Assembly (NCBI GenBank): GCA_017744285.1
Contig: JAGIBP010000045.1
Coordinates: 15,699 to 68,009 of the forward strand
Origin: Variovorax sp.
GTDB taxonomy: Bacteria > Pseudomonadota > Gammaproteobacteria > Burkholderiales > Burkholderiaceae_C
Direction of reading: 5' to 3'
DNA: 52,311 nucleotides
Part shown: in pieces, positions 11,867 through 21,485 of the stretch
Numbering within the stretch: the first letter of the stretch is position 1
How the letters are laid out: every line of letters begins with the position of its first letter
Translations under genes and position numbers: made by a program
Notes under the pieces: generated by a model
Database searches by the model: none
What the model was told of the DNA's origin: nothing
Seen by the model: only the letters and a program-made list of their open reading frames with translations

Positions 11867-13234
11867 TCAATGGCCCCCGATGTAGATGAACTTGAACAGG
11901 AACACCCCGCCGATCAGCCAGACCATCCAGTGCACCTGCTTCGCCTGGCCGGTGAACAGCTTCAGCACCGCATAGGAGATGAAGCCGAACGCCAGCCCGT
12001 TGGCGATCGAGTAGGTGAAGGGCATGGTCAGCGCCGTCACCACGGCGGGGACGACCTCGGTGGTTTCCTCCCAGTCCAGTTCGGTCAATTCCCTCAGCAT
12101 CAAACATGCCACGAAGAACAGCGCCGGCGCGGTCGCATAGGCCGGCACCGCGCCGGCCAGCGGCGAGATCACCAGCGCCGCGAGGAACAGCACGGCCACC
12201 GTCAGCGCGGTGAGCCCGGTGCGGCCGCCCGCCTGCACGCCCGCGGCGCTTTCGACATAGGCGGTGGTGCTCGAAGTGCCGAGCAGCGAGCCGGCGAAGA
12301 TGGCGCCGCTGTCCGCCAGGAGCGACTTGTTCAGGCGGTCCATGCGCCCCGGCACCAGGAGGCCCGCGCGGCGCGCGACGCCCATCAGCGTGCCGGTGGC
12401 GTCGAACAGCTCGACGAGGAAGAAGACCAGCACCACGTTGAGGATGCCGCCCTGCAGCGCGGCCTTGATGTCCAGCTGCAGGAAGGTCGGCGCGATCGAG
12501 GGCGGCGCGGCGAAGACGCCATGGAAGGTGTTGCCGGCGAAGAAGAACGAGAGGACCGTGACCGTGACGATCCCGATCAGGATCGCGCCCGGCACCCTGA
12601 GGCGGTCGAGCACCACGATCAGGAAGAAGCCGATGCTCGCCAGCACCACCTGCGGCGTGTGCAGGTCGCCGAGCGTGATGTAGGTGGCCTTCGAGGGCGC
12701 GACGATGCCCGCGCTCTTGAGCGCGATGATCGCCAGGAAGAGCCCGATGCCGACCGTGATCGCCACGCGGATCGAGTGCGGGATGCCCCGGATGATCAGC
12801 TCGCGCAGCCGGAACACCGTCACCAGCAGGAACAGGCAGCCCGAGATGAACACCGCCCCCAGCGCCGCCTGCCAGGTGAAGCCCATCTGCAGCACCACGA
12901 CGTAGGCGAAGTAGGCGTTCAGCCCCATGCCCGGCGCGAGCGCGATCGGGTAGTTGGCATAAAGCGCCATGATCGCGGTGCCGAGCGCGGCGATCAGGCA
13001 GGTGGCGACGAACACCGCATCCTTCAGCATGCCCGCGTCGCCGAGGATCGACGGGTTCACGAAGATGATGTAGGCCATCGTGAGGAAGGTCGTGAGCCCC
13101 GCCACGATCTCGGTGCGCACGGTGGTGCCGTGTTCCTCGAGCTTGAAGAAGCGCTCGGCCCAGCCCTTCGAGCTGCCGCGCTGCCGTGGGAGATCCTGCC
13201 CGCCGAGGTCGAGCACCTGTTCTGTCCGGTTCAT
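11867..13234 (-). CDS. NCS2-family purine base permease (AzgA/AdeQ-like)
   Basis: A 455-residue, 12-14 segment inner-membrane protein. Family motifs are visible: RTEIVAGLTTFLTMAYIIFV near the start, ALAPGMGLNAYFAY, and LLGTSSTTAYVESAAGV followed by GGRTGLTA in the substrate region. These mark the AzgA-type adenine/hypoxanthine/guanine:proton symporters. It would import free bases, complementing the ABC system beside it. The start MNRTEQVLDLGG at 13234 is 77 nt past the LysR gene stop on the same strand. The exact base specificity cannot be read from the sequence. Confidence 0.92.
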   Translation of the reverse strand: MNRTEQVLDLGGQDLPRQRGSSKGWAERFFKLEEHGTTVRTEIVAGLTTFLTMAYIIFVNPSILGDAGMLKDAVFVATCLIAALGTAIMALYANYPIALAPGMGLNAYFAYVVVLQMGFTWQAALGAVFISGCLFLLVTVFRLRELIIRGIPHSIRVAITVGIGLFLAIIALKSAGIVAPSKATYITLGDLHTPQVVLASIGFFLIVVLDRLRVPGAILIGIVTVTVLSFFFAGNTFHGVFAAPPSIAPTFLQLDIKAALQGGILNVVLVFFLVELFDATGTLMGVARRAGLLVPGRMDRLNKSLLADSGAIFAGSLLGTSSTTAYVESAAGVQAGGRTGLTALTVAVLFLAALVISPLAGAVPAYATAPALFFVACLMLRELTELDWEETTEVVPAVVTALTMPFTYSIANGLAFGFISYAVLKLFTGQAKQVHWMVWLIGGVFLFKFIYIGGH

Positions 13235-13311
13235 CGTCTTGTCTCCGAGTCTTTGTGGTCGATGGCGTGGAGGGGTGCGGCTTCGCGACGCCGGGGCGCG
13301 AAATCGCCGGG

Positions 13312-14256
13312 CTATCCGCTGCCGCCGTTGGCGGCCATGGGCGGCCGCAGCGACGCGGCCACCTCGCGGGTGCGCTCGCGCAGCCAGCGCGCCGAACTCG
13401 ACGAATGGGTGCGCTCGTGCCAGAGCTGGTAGTACATGAGGCGCGGCAGCCCCACCGGACAGTCGAGGATCGCGACCGGCAGGCGGTCCGTGAAGCGCTC
13501 GCAGTACTGGCGGCCGGTGGTGAGCACGAGCAGGCTCGACGCCACCATGTCCGGGATCAGCCCGAAGTGCGCGCAGCGCGCCGTGATGTTCCGCTGGCGG
13601 CCCATCTCGTCGAGCATCTGGTCGATGATCCCGCGCGCGCCCGGGTGCATCGGCGTCGGCGCGATGTGTTCGGCGGCCAGCCAGCTCTCCAGGTCCCAGC
13701 CCCGGCGCACCGCCGGATGGTCGCGGTTGACCAGCGAGACGATGTCGTCGCCGAAGAGCCGCGCCATGTGCAGGTCTTCGGGCGGCTTGAGCCAGTTGCC
13801 GATCACCACGTCCACCTGCCCGAGCGACAGGTGCGTGTGGTAGTCCGAGTCGGGCGACAGCGGATGGATCTCGATGTGGCACATCGGCGCCTGGCTCTTG
13901 ATGCGCGCGACGAGCTGCGGCAGGAAGAGCGGGTCCATGTAGTCGCTCGCCGCGATGCGGAAGGTGGTCTGCGCGGTCTGCGGATCGAAGCCGCGCGCGT
14001 CGCTGAACAGCATCTCGGCCGCGCGCAGGATCGCCGCGGCGGGCTCGATCATGCGCAGCCCCGCGTCGGTCGGCACCATGCCGGCGCCGGAGCGCACCAG
14101 CAGCGGGTCCCCCGAGAGCTCGCGCAGCCGCTTGAGGGCGGCGGACACGGCGGGCTGGTACATCCCGAGGCGGATGGCGGCACGCGAGACGCTGCGATCG
14201 GTGAGCACGGTGTGAAGGACCCGGATGAGGTGAAGATCGATCTTGTCAAGATTCAA
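13312..14256 (-). CDS. LysR-family transcriptional regulator (purine block)
   Basis: A 314-residue LysR regulator: winged helix-turn-helix in residues 1-65 (LHLIRVLHTVLTDRSVSRAA, GMYQPAVSAALKRL) then a substrate-binding effector domain from about 90. No in-frame ATG precedes the helix-turn-helix, so the start is TTG at 14256 (LNLDKIDLHL), as often seen in the family. The open frame continues upstream through dispersed repeat copy B; translating that part is not credible. It lies between xdhB and the NCS2 permease, all on the minus strand, so it probably controls the purine genes; the effector is unknown. Confidence 0.88.
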   Translation of the reverse strand: MNLDKIDLHLIRVLHTVLTDRSVSRAAIRLGMYQPAVSAALKRLRELSGDPLLVRSGAGMVPTDAGLRMIEPAAAILRAAEMLFSDARGFDPQTAQTTFRIAASDYMDPLFLPQLVARIKSQAPMCHIEIHPLSPDSDYHTHLSLGQVDVVIGNWLKPPEDLHMARLFGDDIVSLVNRDHPAVRRGWDLESWLAAEHIAPTPMHPGARGIIDQMLDEMGRQRNITARCAHFGLIPDMVASSLLVLTTGRQYCERFTDRLPVAILDCPVGLPRLMYYQLWHERTHSSSSARWLRERTREVAASLRPPMAANGGSG

Positions 14257-14298
14257 AGTTCGCCCCCAGGCTCCGCGCACTTCGTGTCGCTCCTCCAA

Positions 14299-14350
14299 CC
14301 CCCGACCGGGGGCAACACCAGCGGCCCGGCAAAGCCGGTTCCGCGGTGTT
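14299..14350. repeat. Dispersed double-hairpin element, copy B
   Basis: First hairpin: CCCCC (14299-14303) with GGGGG (14308-14312). Second: AACACC (14314-14319) with GGTGTT (14345-14350), then GCGG with CCGC, then CCGGC with GCCGG around an AAA loop. The core matches copy A at 107-175 while the outer stem differs by paired substitutions. As with copy A, it lies just downstream of a minus-strand purine gene (xdhB) and upstream of the next minus-strand gene (the LysR TTG start at 14256). It could limit read-through, but no T-run is present. Confidence 0.75.
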
Positions 14351-14415
14351 TCGCGCATGGGTTCATGGGCGGGGGCATGGCAACAACTTCGGGCACGCTC
14401 GGAGTCTAGGGACTT

Positions 14416-16836
14416 CTACGCGTTCTGCACCGCGTTGATCGCCCGCAGGATCGACTCGCTGGTCGCCGGCGCGGAAAGCGGCGGATCGACCCGGTGGCCG
14501 CCCACCGACGACACCGCATCGCGGATCGCGAAGAACACCGAGAACGGCAGCAGGAGCGGCGGCTCGCCCACAGCCTTGCTGCGGTGGATCGAGTCCTCGA
14601 AGTTCTGACCCTCGTAGAGCCGCACGTTGAGCACCGGCGGGCAGTCGTTGGCCGTCGGGATCTTGTAGGTGCTCGGCGCGTGCGTGGTCAGCAGGCCGGT
14701 CTTGGGGTGCCAGACCAGTTCCTCGGTCGTGAGCCAGCCCATGCCCTGGATGAAGGCGCCCTCGACCTGGCCGATGTCGACCGCCGGGTTCAGCGACTTG
14801 CCCGCGTCGTGCAGGATGTCGGCGCGCAGCAGCTTCCATTCGCCGGTGAGCGTGTCGACGATCACCTCGCTGACCGCCGCGCCGTAGGCGTAGTAGAAGA
14901 AGGGGCGGCCCTGCATCCTGTCCTTGTCCCAGCTCAGGCCGGGGGTGGCGTAGAAGCCGTCGGACCAGAGCTGCACGCGGTCGAGGTAGGCCTCGCCCAC
15001 CAGCGTCGCAAAGGGCAGCGTGCGGCCGTTGACCTCGACCTTGTCGTTGGCGAAGCGCACCGCCGCCGCCTCGCCGCCATGGCGCGCGGCGGCGCAGGCG
15101 GCCAGCCGTTCGCGGATCTGGCGCGCGGCGTCCTGCGCGGCCTTGCCGTTCAGGTCGGCACCGGTCGACGCGGCAGTGGCCGAGGTGTTGGCGACCTTCG
15201 TCGTGTCGGTCGCGGTCACGCGCACGCACTCGAAGCTCACGCCGAGCTCGTGCGCCACCACCTGCGCCACCTTGGTGTTCAGGCCCTGCCCCATTTCGGT
15301 GCCGCCGTGGTTCACCAGGATCGACCCGTCGTTGTAGACGTGGACCAGCGCGCCGGCCTGGTTGAAGTGCTTGACGTTGAACGAGATGCCGAACTTGAGC
15401 GGCGCCAGCGCCATGCCGCGCTTGAGTACCGGGCTTGCCGCGTTGAAGGCCTCGGCCGCGGCCCGGCGCGCGCGGTAGTCGCTGCCGGCTTCCAGTTCGG
15501 CCACCAGCTCGTGGATGATGTTGTCGGTCACGGTCTGCCCGTAGGGCGTCACGTTGTTTTCGGTCTTGCCGTAGAAGTTGATGCGCCGCACGTCCAGCGG
15601 ATCGCGCCCGAGCACGCGTGCCACGCTGTCGAGGATGTTCTCCATCGCGATCGCGCCCTGCGGACCGCCGAAGCCCCGGAACGCGGTGTTGCTCTGCGTG
15701 TTGGTCTTGCCCGAGAAGCCGTGCATCTCGACGTCGGGCAGCCAGTAGGCATTGTCGAAGTGGCACAGCGCGCGCGTCATCACCGGGCCCGAAAGGTCGG
15801 CCGAGTGGCCGGCGCGCGAGACCATCGTGATCTCGGCGCCGAGGATGCGGCCCGCGTCGTCGTAGCCCACCTCGTACTCGTACCAGAAGCAGTGCCGGCG
15901 GCCGGTGATCATGAAGTCGTCGTCGCGGTCGAGCCTCAGCTTGACCGGGCGCCTGAGCTTGCTGGCCGCCACCGCCGCCACGCAGGCGAAGAGCGCCGAC
16001 TGCGACTCCTTGCCGCCGAAGCCGCCGCCCATGCGCCGGCATTCGACCTGCACCTCGTTGGCGTGCAGGTGCAGCGCATGCGCGACCAGGTGCTGCATCT
16101 CGCTCGGGTGCTGCGTCGAGCAGTACACGTGCATCGCACCGCCCTCCTTCGGGATCGCGTAGCTGATCTGGCCTTCGAGATAGAACTGCTCCTGACCGCC
16201 CACGTCGAGCTGCGCCTTGAGCCGGTGCGGCGCCTTCGCGATCGCGGCCCTGGCGCCGCCCTCGTTCGTGGCGCGCACCAGATGCATCGGCGGCACCACG
16301 TATTGTTCTTTCGCGTGCGCTTCCTGCGGCGTGAGCACCGGCGGCGCCGCCTCGATGTCGAGCGCGTCCTTCGCGCGCGCGGCGGCACGTCGGGCGGCAT
16401 CGCGGGTCTCGGCGACGACCGCGAAGACCGGCTGGCCCAGGTAGCGGATGTCGCCGCTGCAGAGGATCGGGTCGTCATGCACGATCGAGCCGCAATCGTT
16501 GCTGCCCGGGATGTCCGCCGCGCTCAGCACCGCCACCACGCCGGGCATGGCGCGGATCGCGTCGAGCGTCATGCCCCTGAGCCGGCCGTTGGCGACCGGC
16601 GAGAGTCCGAGCGCGCAGTGCAGCGTGCCCGCGAGCTCCGGGATGTCGTCGATGTAGGCCGCCTCGCCCGCCACGTGCAGCGCGGCCGACTCGTGCGGCC
16701 GGCTGATGCCCACCCGCGCGCCGTCGCCGTGCGCCTTGGCCTCCGCATCCACGTCGATGCGGGCGGCGGTGTTCGAGGCGTAGTCGGCGAAGGCCTCGGC
16801 CGACTTGAAGAGCTTGGGGTCGATCGGCTTGTTCAT
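14416..16836 (-). CDS. xdhB: Xanthine dehydrogenase, molybdopterin-binding subunit
   Basis: An 806-residue large subunit that holds the molybdenum cofactor and oxidises hypoxanthine and xanthine to urate. Visible signatures: RRMGGGFGGKESQ, GGTEMGQGLNTK, FRGFGGPQGA and the catalytic-Glu region SKAVGEPPLLLP near the C-terminus. Length is typical of XdhB. The start at 16836 follows the XdhA stop by one base (TGAGATG), indicating coupling. No xdhC, the usual cofactor-insertion gene, follows; the next feature is repeat copy B and the LysR gene. Function is highly likely; substrate range beyond xanthine is open. Confidence 0.95.
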   Translation of the reverse strand: MNKPIDPKLFKSAEAFADYASNTAARIDVDAEAKAHGDGARVGISRPHESAALHVAGEAAYIDDIPELAGTLHCALGLSPVANGRLRGMTLDAIRAMPGVVAVLSAADIPGSNDCGSIVHDDPILCSGDIRYLGQPVFAVVAETRDAARRAAARAKDALDIEAAPPVLTPQEAHAKEQYVVPPMHLVRATNEGGARAAIAKAPHRLKAQLDVGGQEQFYLEGQISYAIPKEGGAMHVYCSTQHPSEMQHLVAHALHLHANEVQVECRRMGGGFGGKESQSALFACVAAVAASKLRRPVKLRLDRDDDFMITGRRHCFWYEYEVGYDDAGRILGAEITMVSRAGHSADLSGPVMTRALCHFDNAYWLPDVEMHGFSGKTNTQSNTAFRGFGGPQGAIAMENILDSVARVLGRDPLDVRRINFYGKTENNVTPYGQTVTDNIIHELVAELEAGSDYRARRAAAEAFNAASPVLKRGMALAPLKFGISFNVKHFNQAGALVHVYNDGSILVNHGGTEMGQGLNTKVAQVVAHELGVSFECVRVTATDTTKVANTSATAASTGADLNGKAAQDAARQIRERLAACAAARHGGEAAAVRFANDKVEVNGRTLPFATLVGEAYLDRVQLWSDGFYATPGLSWDKDRMQGRPFFYYAYGAAVSEVIVDTLTGEWKLLRADILHDAGKSLNPAVDIGQVEGAFIQGMGWLTTEELVWHPKTGLLTTHAPSTYKIPTANDCPPVLNVRLYEGQNFEDSIHRSKAVGEPPLLLPFSVFFAIRDAVSSVGGHRVDPPLSAPATSESILRAINAVQNA

Positions 16837-16837
16837 C

Positions 16838-18427
16838 TCAGGCTCCTTGTGCGACCACGTGCGGCATCACGCTCCACACGCTGGTGGCTTCCGCCGGCAG
16901 CGGGTCGGTGGTGCGGGTTTCCAGCCACAGGCGCTGCAGCAGGTTCTGCGCCACCTGCAGGCGGTAGTCGGCGCTCGCGCGCATGTCGGTCAGCGGCGTG
17001 AAGTCCTTCGCGAGCGCGAGCCGGGCGGCATTCACCGCCGCCTGGGACCAGGGCTTGCCGGTCAGCGCGGCCTCGGCATGCGCGGCCCGCTTCACGACCG
17101 CCGCCATGCCGCCGAAGGCGAGCCGAACCGCCTTGACCACCTCGCCGTCGAGTTCGATCGCGAAGCCGCCGCACAGCGCCGAGATGTCGCAGTCGAAGCG
17201 CTTGCTGATCTTGTAGGCGCGCACCTGCCGCGCCAGCGCGGCCTTCGGGACCGCGAGGCCCTGCACGAACTCGCCCGCCTCGAGCCGGTTCTTCATGTAG
17301 TCGACGTAGAACTCCGTGAGCGGCATGCGGCGCACGCGGGCGCCGCGGCGCAGTTCGATCTGCGCGTCGAGCGCCATCAGCACCGGCGGCGAATCGCCGA
17401 TGGGCGAGCCGTTGGCCACGTTGCCGCCGATCGTCCCGGCATGGCGGATCGGCGGCGAGGCGAAGCGCAGCCAGACATCGGCGAGGCTCGGCACGCGCCG
17501 GGTCAGCGCCGCGAAGGCCGATTCCAGCGAGGCGCCGGCCCCCAGGTACAGCTCGTCGGCGCGTTCCTCGATGACCTTCATCTCGGCCACGTCGCCGACA
17601 TAGAGGATGTCGCCCAGGTCGCGGAATTGCTTGTTGACCCACAGCCCGACGTCGGTCGACCCGGCCAGCAACTGCGCCGCCGGCTTGGCCTCGCGCAGCG
17701 CGGCGAGTTCCGCCAGCGTGGCCGGCGCGTGGAAGTGGTCGAGCCGCTGGCCCAGCGGCGCCGCGTAGTCGAAGGTGCGGTCGCGCTTCAGCGCCGCCAG
17801 CGCCTCCACCACCGGCTTCGTGTCGAGCCGCACCGCCGGCAGGTCGAACATGCGCTGGCCCGCGTCGAGGATCGGCCGGTAGCCGGTGCAGCGGCAGAGG
17901 TTGCCCGAGAGATCGTCCGCCAGCTGCTGCCGCGTCGGGCGCGAGCCGTCCGCCTGGTGGTGCTCGTAGGTCGACCACAGCGACATCACGAAACCCGGCG
18001 TGCAGAAGCCGCACTGCGAGCCGTGGCAGTCGACCATCGCCTGCTGCACCGGGTGCAGGCGCTGCACCGGGTGCTTGTCGTGCTGCTGCACTTCGCGGCC
18101 TTCGTGGCCGTGGCCGCACTGGGCCTTGAGATCCTCGACGGTGAACAGCGCCTTGCCGTGCAGCGTCGGCAGGAACTGGATGCAGGCATTCACGGTGGAA
18201 AGCCGCAGCCCGCCGACCGCCCCCTTCTCGCCCGGATCGGCCAGCTCGCCGATCACCACGGTGCATGCGCCGCAGTCGCCCTCGTTGCAGCCTTCCTTGG
18301 TGCCGGTGCAGCGCGCGTCCTCGCGCAGCCAGTCGAGCACCGAGCGGGTCGGATGCACGCCGCCGACCTCGACGATCCGGCCGCGGTGGAAGAACTGGAT
18401 GGGTTTCGTCGGGGTGCTCATGCTCAT
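16838..18427 (-). CDS. xdhA: Xanthine dehydrogenase, FAD and 2Fe-2S subunit
   Basis: A 529-residue small subunit carrying electrons from the molybdenum site to NAD+. The first 2Fe-2S site uses C47, C52, C55 and C82; the second uses C139, C142, C178 and C180 (CGFCTPG, LCRCTGYRPI). The FAD domain follows with LLAGSTDVGLWV and GGNVANGSPIGDSPP. Starts at 18427 or 18421 are both possible (MSMSTPTK); no clear ribosome site separates them. First gene of xdhAB; a LysR gene lies 122 nt upstream on the same strand. Confidence 0.95.
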   Translation of the reverse strand: MSMSTPTKPIQFFHRGRIVEVGGVHPTRSVLDWLREDARCTGTKEGCNEGDCGACTVVIGELADPGEKGAVGGLRLSTVNACIQFLPTLHGKALFTVEDLKAQCGHGHEGREVQQHDKHPVQRLHPVQQAMVDCHGSQCGFCTPGFVMSLWSTYEHHQADGSRPTRQQLADDLSGNLCRCTGYRPILDAGQRMFDLPAVRLDTKPVVEALAALKRDRTFDYAAPLGQRLDHFHAPATLAELAALREAKPAAQLLAGSTDVGLWVNKQFRDLGDILYVGDVAEMKVIEERADELYLGAGASLESAFAALTRRVPSLADVWLRFASPPIRHAGTIGGNVANGSPIGDSPPVLMALDAQIELRRGARVRRMPLTEFYVDYMKNRLEAGEFVQGLAVPKAALARQVRAYKISKRFDCDISALCGGFAIELDGEVVKAVRLAFGGMAAVVKRAAHAEAALTGKPWSQAAVNAARLALAKDFTPLTDMRASADYRLQVAQNLLQRLWLETRTTDPLPAEATSVWSVMPHVVAQGA

Positions 18428-18549
18428 GCTCGTGGGGCCATCAAGAATCGGGCCAGACGGAAGTTATTCCTTTGCGCGCGCCGATGCATACGGCGATGCC
18501 CATATCGGCTATGTGGGGGGTGGTATGAGACCCCCGGGAAAGCCCTGAT

Positions 18550-19473
18550 TCAGGGCGGCTCGCGGCGCTCGACGAACAGCGCCTCGATCACCCCGCGCAG
18601 CCACCGGTTGGCCGGATCGGCCTCGAAACGCTTGCTCCAGTGCAACGACACGGTGAAGTCGCGCAGCGGGAAGGCCGGCTCGATGATGGCGTAGCCCCCC
18701 TCCTCGGCGAAATTGCGCGCGATGTTGCGGGGCATCACCACCGCCAGGTCGGTCGCGCGGACGATGGCCGGCAGCACCATGAAGTGCTCGGTGGTCAGGC
18801 GCACGCGGTCCTCGAGGTTGAGCAGCTGAAGGATCCGGATCGTCTCGGCATGGGTGCGCACCGCCACGTATTCGAGCTTGCGCAGCGCCTCGAGCATGGC
18901 CTGCCCGTTGCGCCGCGCCCGGGCGAAGGGATGGCCCTGGCGCAGCAGCACGATGTAGCGGTCCTTCAGCATCACGAGGCGCTGGGTGTCGCGCACCTTG
19001 GGCAGGAAGCCGAAGGCGAAGTCGATGCGGCCGCTGTCCAGCGCGGGCGCAATCTCGTCGGGCAGGAGCGGCAGGGTCTCCAGCCGGATGCCGGGCGCCA
19101 GTTCGCCCAGCCGGGCCATCAGCGCCGGGAGGAAGCGGCCTTCGCCGATGTCGCTCATGTGGATGCGGAAGGTCTTGCGCGACGCGCCAGGCTCGAAGCG
19201 GTCGGGCTCGTTCAGCGCGTCCTCCAGCGTGCCCAGCGCCGACTGCACGGCCTGGGCCAGCCGATCGGCGCGTGGCGTGGGCGCCACGCCCCCCGGCGCG
19301 CGGATGAACAGCGCATCCTTCAGCAGGAGCCGCAGCCGCCCGAGCCCGTGGCTGGCCGCCGGCTGGGTCAGGCCGAGCGAATCGGCCGCCCGGCTCACGC
19401 TGCGCGCCCGATAGATGGCGTCGAAGAGCCGCAGCAGGTTCAGGTCGATGGTGTCGATATGCATCGCGTTCAT
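18550..19473 (-). CDS. LysR-family transcriptional regulator (catabolic island)
   Basis: A 307-residue LysR regulator with an N-terminal helix-turn-helix (DLNLLRLFDAIYRARSVSRA, LTQPAASHGLGRLR) and a PBP2-like effector domain in the NodD/NahR/LinR-like subgroup by its DTIDLNLLRLFDAI opening. Starts at 19473 (MNAMHID) or 19464 are possible. It is divergent from the propeller-dehydrogenase operon, the usual layout for a LysR gene and its target, so I infer control of 19568-29784. It is also upstream of xdhA on the same strand, leaving a role there possible. Confidence 0.88.
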   Translation of the reverse strand: MNAMHIDTIDLNLLRLFDAIYRARSVSRAADSLGLTQPAASHGLGRLRLLLKDALFIRAPGGVAPTPRADRLAQAVQSALGTLEDALNEPDRFEPGASRKTFRIHMSDIGEGRFLPALMARLGELAPGIRLETLPLLPDEIAPALDSGRIDFAFGFLPKVRDTQRLVMLKDRYIVLLRQGHPFARARRNGQAMLEALRKLEYVAVRTHAETIRILQLLNLEDRVRLTTEHFMVLPAIVRATDLAVVMPRNIARNFAEEGGYAIIEPAFPLRDFTVSLHWSKRFEADPANRWLRGVIEALFVERREPP

Positions 19474-19492
19474 ATTGCTTAGCTCGAATATT
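19474..19492. promoter_or_regulatory. Candidate LysR binding site in divergent promoter
   Basis: The AT-rich gap contains ATT (19474-19476), ten bases, then AAT (19487-19489), with a palindromic AGCT near the centre. LysR proteins favour interrupted palindromes with a T-N11-A core next to divergent promoters. The neighbouring TATTTTATTG run is unusually AT-rich for this genome. It is a suggestion from position and symmetry only. Confidence 0.3.
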
Positions 19493-19567
19493 TTATTGAA
19501 CGTCTTCCCGCGTGCTCGCACACTCCCGGACGGCGTCAAGCCGACACACCAAGAGAAGGAGACAGAC

Positions 19568-20758
19568 ATGGCAAAGATCCGTCAGCACGCGGCGATCGCC
19601 GCCCTGCTTTTCGCGGCCACCGCCGCATGGGCCCAGCAGCCGCCGGCCGAAGAGCCGGGCTGGGCCAAGGGGCGCCCCAAGACCGACTCGGCCATGAAGA
19701 TGGCCCCGGTGCCCGCGTTCCCGATCCCGACGGCGGCCGACCAGCTGCCGACCAAGAAATTCAAGCTGCCGCCGGGCTTCAAGGTCGAGACCTGGGCCTC
19801 GGGCGTGCTCGACGCGCGCGGCCTGCGCCAGGGCCCGAACGACACCGTGCTGGTGAGCACGCTGTTCGTCGGCAACAAGGTCTACGCGGTCCCCGAGAAG
19901 GGCAAGCACGAGGCCAAGGTCATCATCGACAAGATGCCGTTCGCGACCGGCATCGAATACCACAACGGCTCGCTCTTCCTGGCGACCAACACGCACATCT
20001 ACCGCTACGACAACGTCGACGGCAAGCTCGACAACCTCGGCGAGCCGAAGACGATCTACGACAAGCTTCCGGGCGGCGGCGACCACAGCTGGAAGTTCCT
20101 GCGCGTGCGCGACAACAAGCTCTACTTCGCGATCGGCGCGCCGTGCAACATCTGCGATCCGGGCGAGTACGCCAAGATCTACCGCATGAACCTCGACGGC
20201 AGCAACGTGGAAACCATGGCTGCCGGCGTGCGCAACACGGTGGGCTTCGATTTCGATCCGAAGACCGGCCACCTCTGGTTCACCGACAACGGCCGCGACT
20301 GGCTCAGCGAGGAGCTGCCCAACGACGAACTCAACGAGGTGACCGGCCCGAACCAGCACTTCGGCTACCCGTTCTGCCACCAGGGCAACATCCCCGACCC
20401 CGAGTTCGGCTGGGGCAAGAGCTGCGCCGACTACAAGAAGCCCAACGCGCTGCTCGGCCCGCACGCCGGTTCGCTGGGCCTGAAGTTCTACAACGGCAAG
20501 ATGTTCCCGGCCAAGTACCAGGGCGCGATGTTCATCGCGCGCCACGGCCCGTGGAACCGCACCGTGAAGTACTCGGACATCTCCGTCGCCTGGCCCGACG
20601 GCAAGGGCGGCGCCAAGGTCGAGCCCTTCATGACGGGCTTCGTCGAGAACAACACCTACCTCGGCCGTCCGGTGGACTTCCTGATCCTGAAGGACGGATC
20701 GATGCTGGTGAGCGACGACCACGCCGGCGCGATCTATCGCATCAGCTACGGCAAATGA
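19568..20758 (+). CDS. Periplasmic PQQ-type sugar/sorbosone dehydrogenase-like beta-propeller
   Basis: A 396-residue secreted protein with a signal peptide ending AWA-QQPP. The mature part is a six-bladed propeller of the soluble glucose/L-sorbosone dehydrogenase family: LPPGFKVETWASGV, GIEYHNGSLFLAT, GGGDHSWKFLRV, GHLWFTDNGRDWLSEELPND (dehydrogenase-type calcium/PQQ region) and HGPWNRT near the end. The start at 19568 has AAGGAGA six bases upstream. A dihaem cytochrome c gene overlaps its stop (ATGA), which suggests that electrons from the substrate pass to that cytochrome. Substrate unknown; alcohols or aldose-like compounds are typical for the fold. PQQ dependence is inferred from the family. 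Confidence 0.82.
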   Translation: MAKIRQHAAIAALLFAATAAWAQQPPAEEPGWAKGRPKTDSAMKMAPVPAFPIPTAADQLPTKKFKLPPGFKVETWASGVLDARGLRQGPNDTVLVSTLFVGNKVYAVPEKGKHEAKVIIDKMPFATGIEYHNGSLFLATNTHIYRYDNVDGKLDNLGEPKTIYDKLPGGGDHSWKFLRVRDNKLYFAIGAPCNICDPGEYAKIYRMNLDGSNVETMAAGVRNTVGFDFDPKTGHLWFTDNGRDWLSEELPNDELNEVTGPNQHFGYPFCHQGNIPDPEFGWGKSCADYKKPNALLGPHAGSLGLKFYNGKMFPAKYQGAMFIARHGPWNRTVKYSDISVAWPDGKGGAKVEPFMTGFVENNTYLGRPVDFLILKDGSMLVSDDHAGAIYRISYGK

Positions 20759-21393
20759 GGGGCGCGGCAAGACTCACCCTCACCGCAGCCGCGGCGGCTT
20801 TCGTGTGGCTCGCGGCGCCGGCCGCGGGCGCACAGCCCGCCGCCCAGGGCGGCTACGCACAGCGCTTCGCGGCGCTGTGCGCCGCCTGCCACGGCGCCAC
20901 CGGCCGCGGCGAGATGGCGGGCACGCCCGCGCTCGCCGGCCAGCATTCGTTCTACGCGATCACGCAGCTCTTTCTCTTCCGCGAAGGCCGCCGCGCCAAC
21001 GAAGCGATGACCGCGGTCGCCAAGACCATGACCGACCAGGACCTGCGCGGGTTCTCCGACTACATCGGCACCCTCGCGCCGGTGCCCGCGCCGCCCCCCG
21101 CAACGCCGCCCGACGCGGCTCGCATGACGCGCGGGCAGACGCTCGCCCAGCAGTTCAAGTGCACGATGTGCCACGGGGCCGATCTCAGCGGCGGGCAGCA
21201 GGTGCCCCGCATCGCGCAGCAGCGCGAGGACTACCTGCAGATGACGCTGCGCGAGTTCCGCTCGGGCAAGCGGCCCGGCTACACCATGGCGATGGTCGAG
21301 GCGTTGAACGGCATCCCGCCCGAGGACCTCGACACCCTCGCCTACTACATCTCCCGCTACCCCGGCCCCTCCGCGAAAGCCGCCGGCAAGTAG
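20755..21393 (+). CDS. Dihaem cytochrome c (c4-like)
   Basis: A 212-residue periplasmic protein with a signal peptide ending AGA-QPAA. Two haem-binding motifs, CAACH and CTMCH, each start a class I cytochrome domain, with distal Met candidates in each half (NEAMTAVAKTM, GYTMAMVEAL). The halves are joined by a Pro/Ala linker. It overlaps the propeller dehydrogenase by ATGA and probably serves as its electron acceptor, handing electrons to the terminal oxidase chain. Length is typical of cytochrome c4-type proteins. Confidence 0.9.
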   Translation: MRGAARLTLTAAAAAFVWLAAPAAGAQPAAQGGYAQRFAALCAACHGATGRGEMAGTPALAGQHSFYAITQLFLFREGRRANEAMTAVAKTMTDQDLRGFSDYIGTLAPVPAPPPATPPDAARMTRGQTLAQQFKCTMCHGADLSGGQQVPRIAQQREDYLQMTLREFRSGKRPGYTMAMVEALNGIPPEDLDTLAYYISRYPGPSAKAAGK

Positions 21394-21485
21394 GACACCC
21401 ATCGAAGCCGAAGCGTCCACGACGGCGTGCGACGCCGGCCCTGTCCATCCCCTTTCGAGAAAACAGCCCCACGGAGTCAAGTCAG

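Noticed and set aside
14257..14358. N-terminal extension of the LysR protein to an ATG at 14358
   Set aside because: The added 34 codons fall in dispersed repeat copy B, and the helix-turn-helix begins right after the TTG at 14256.
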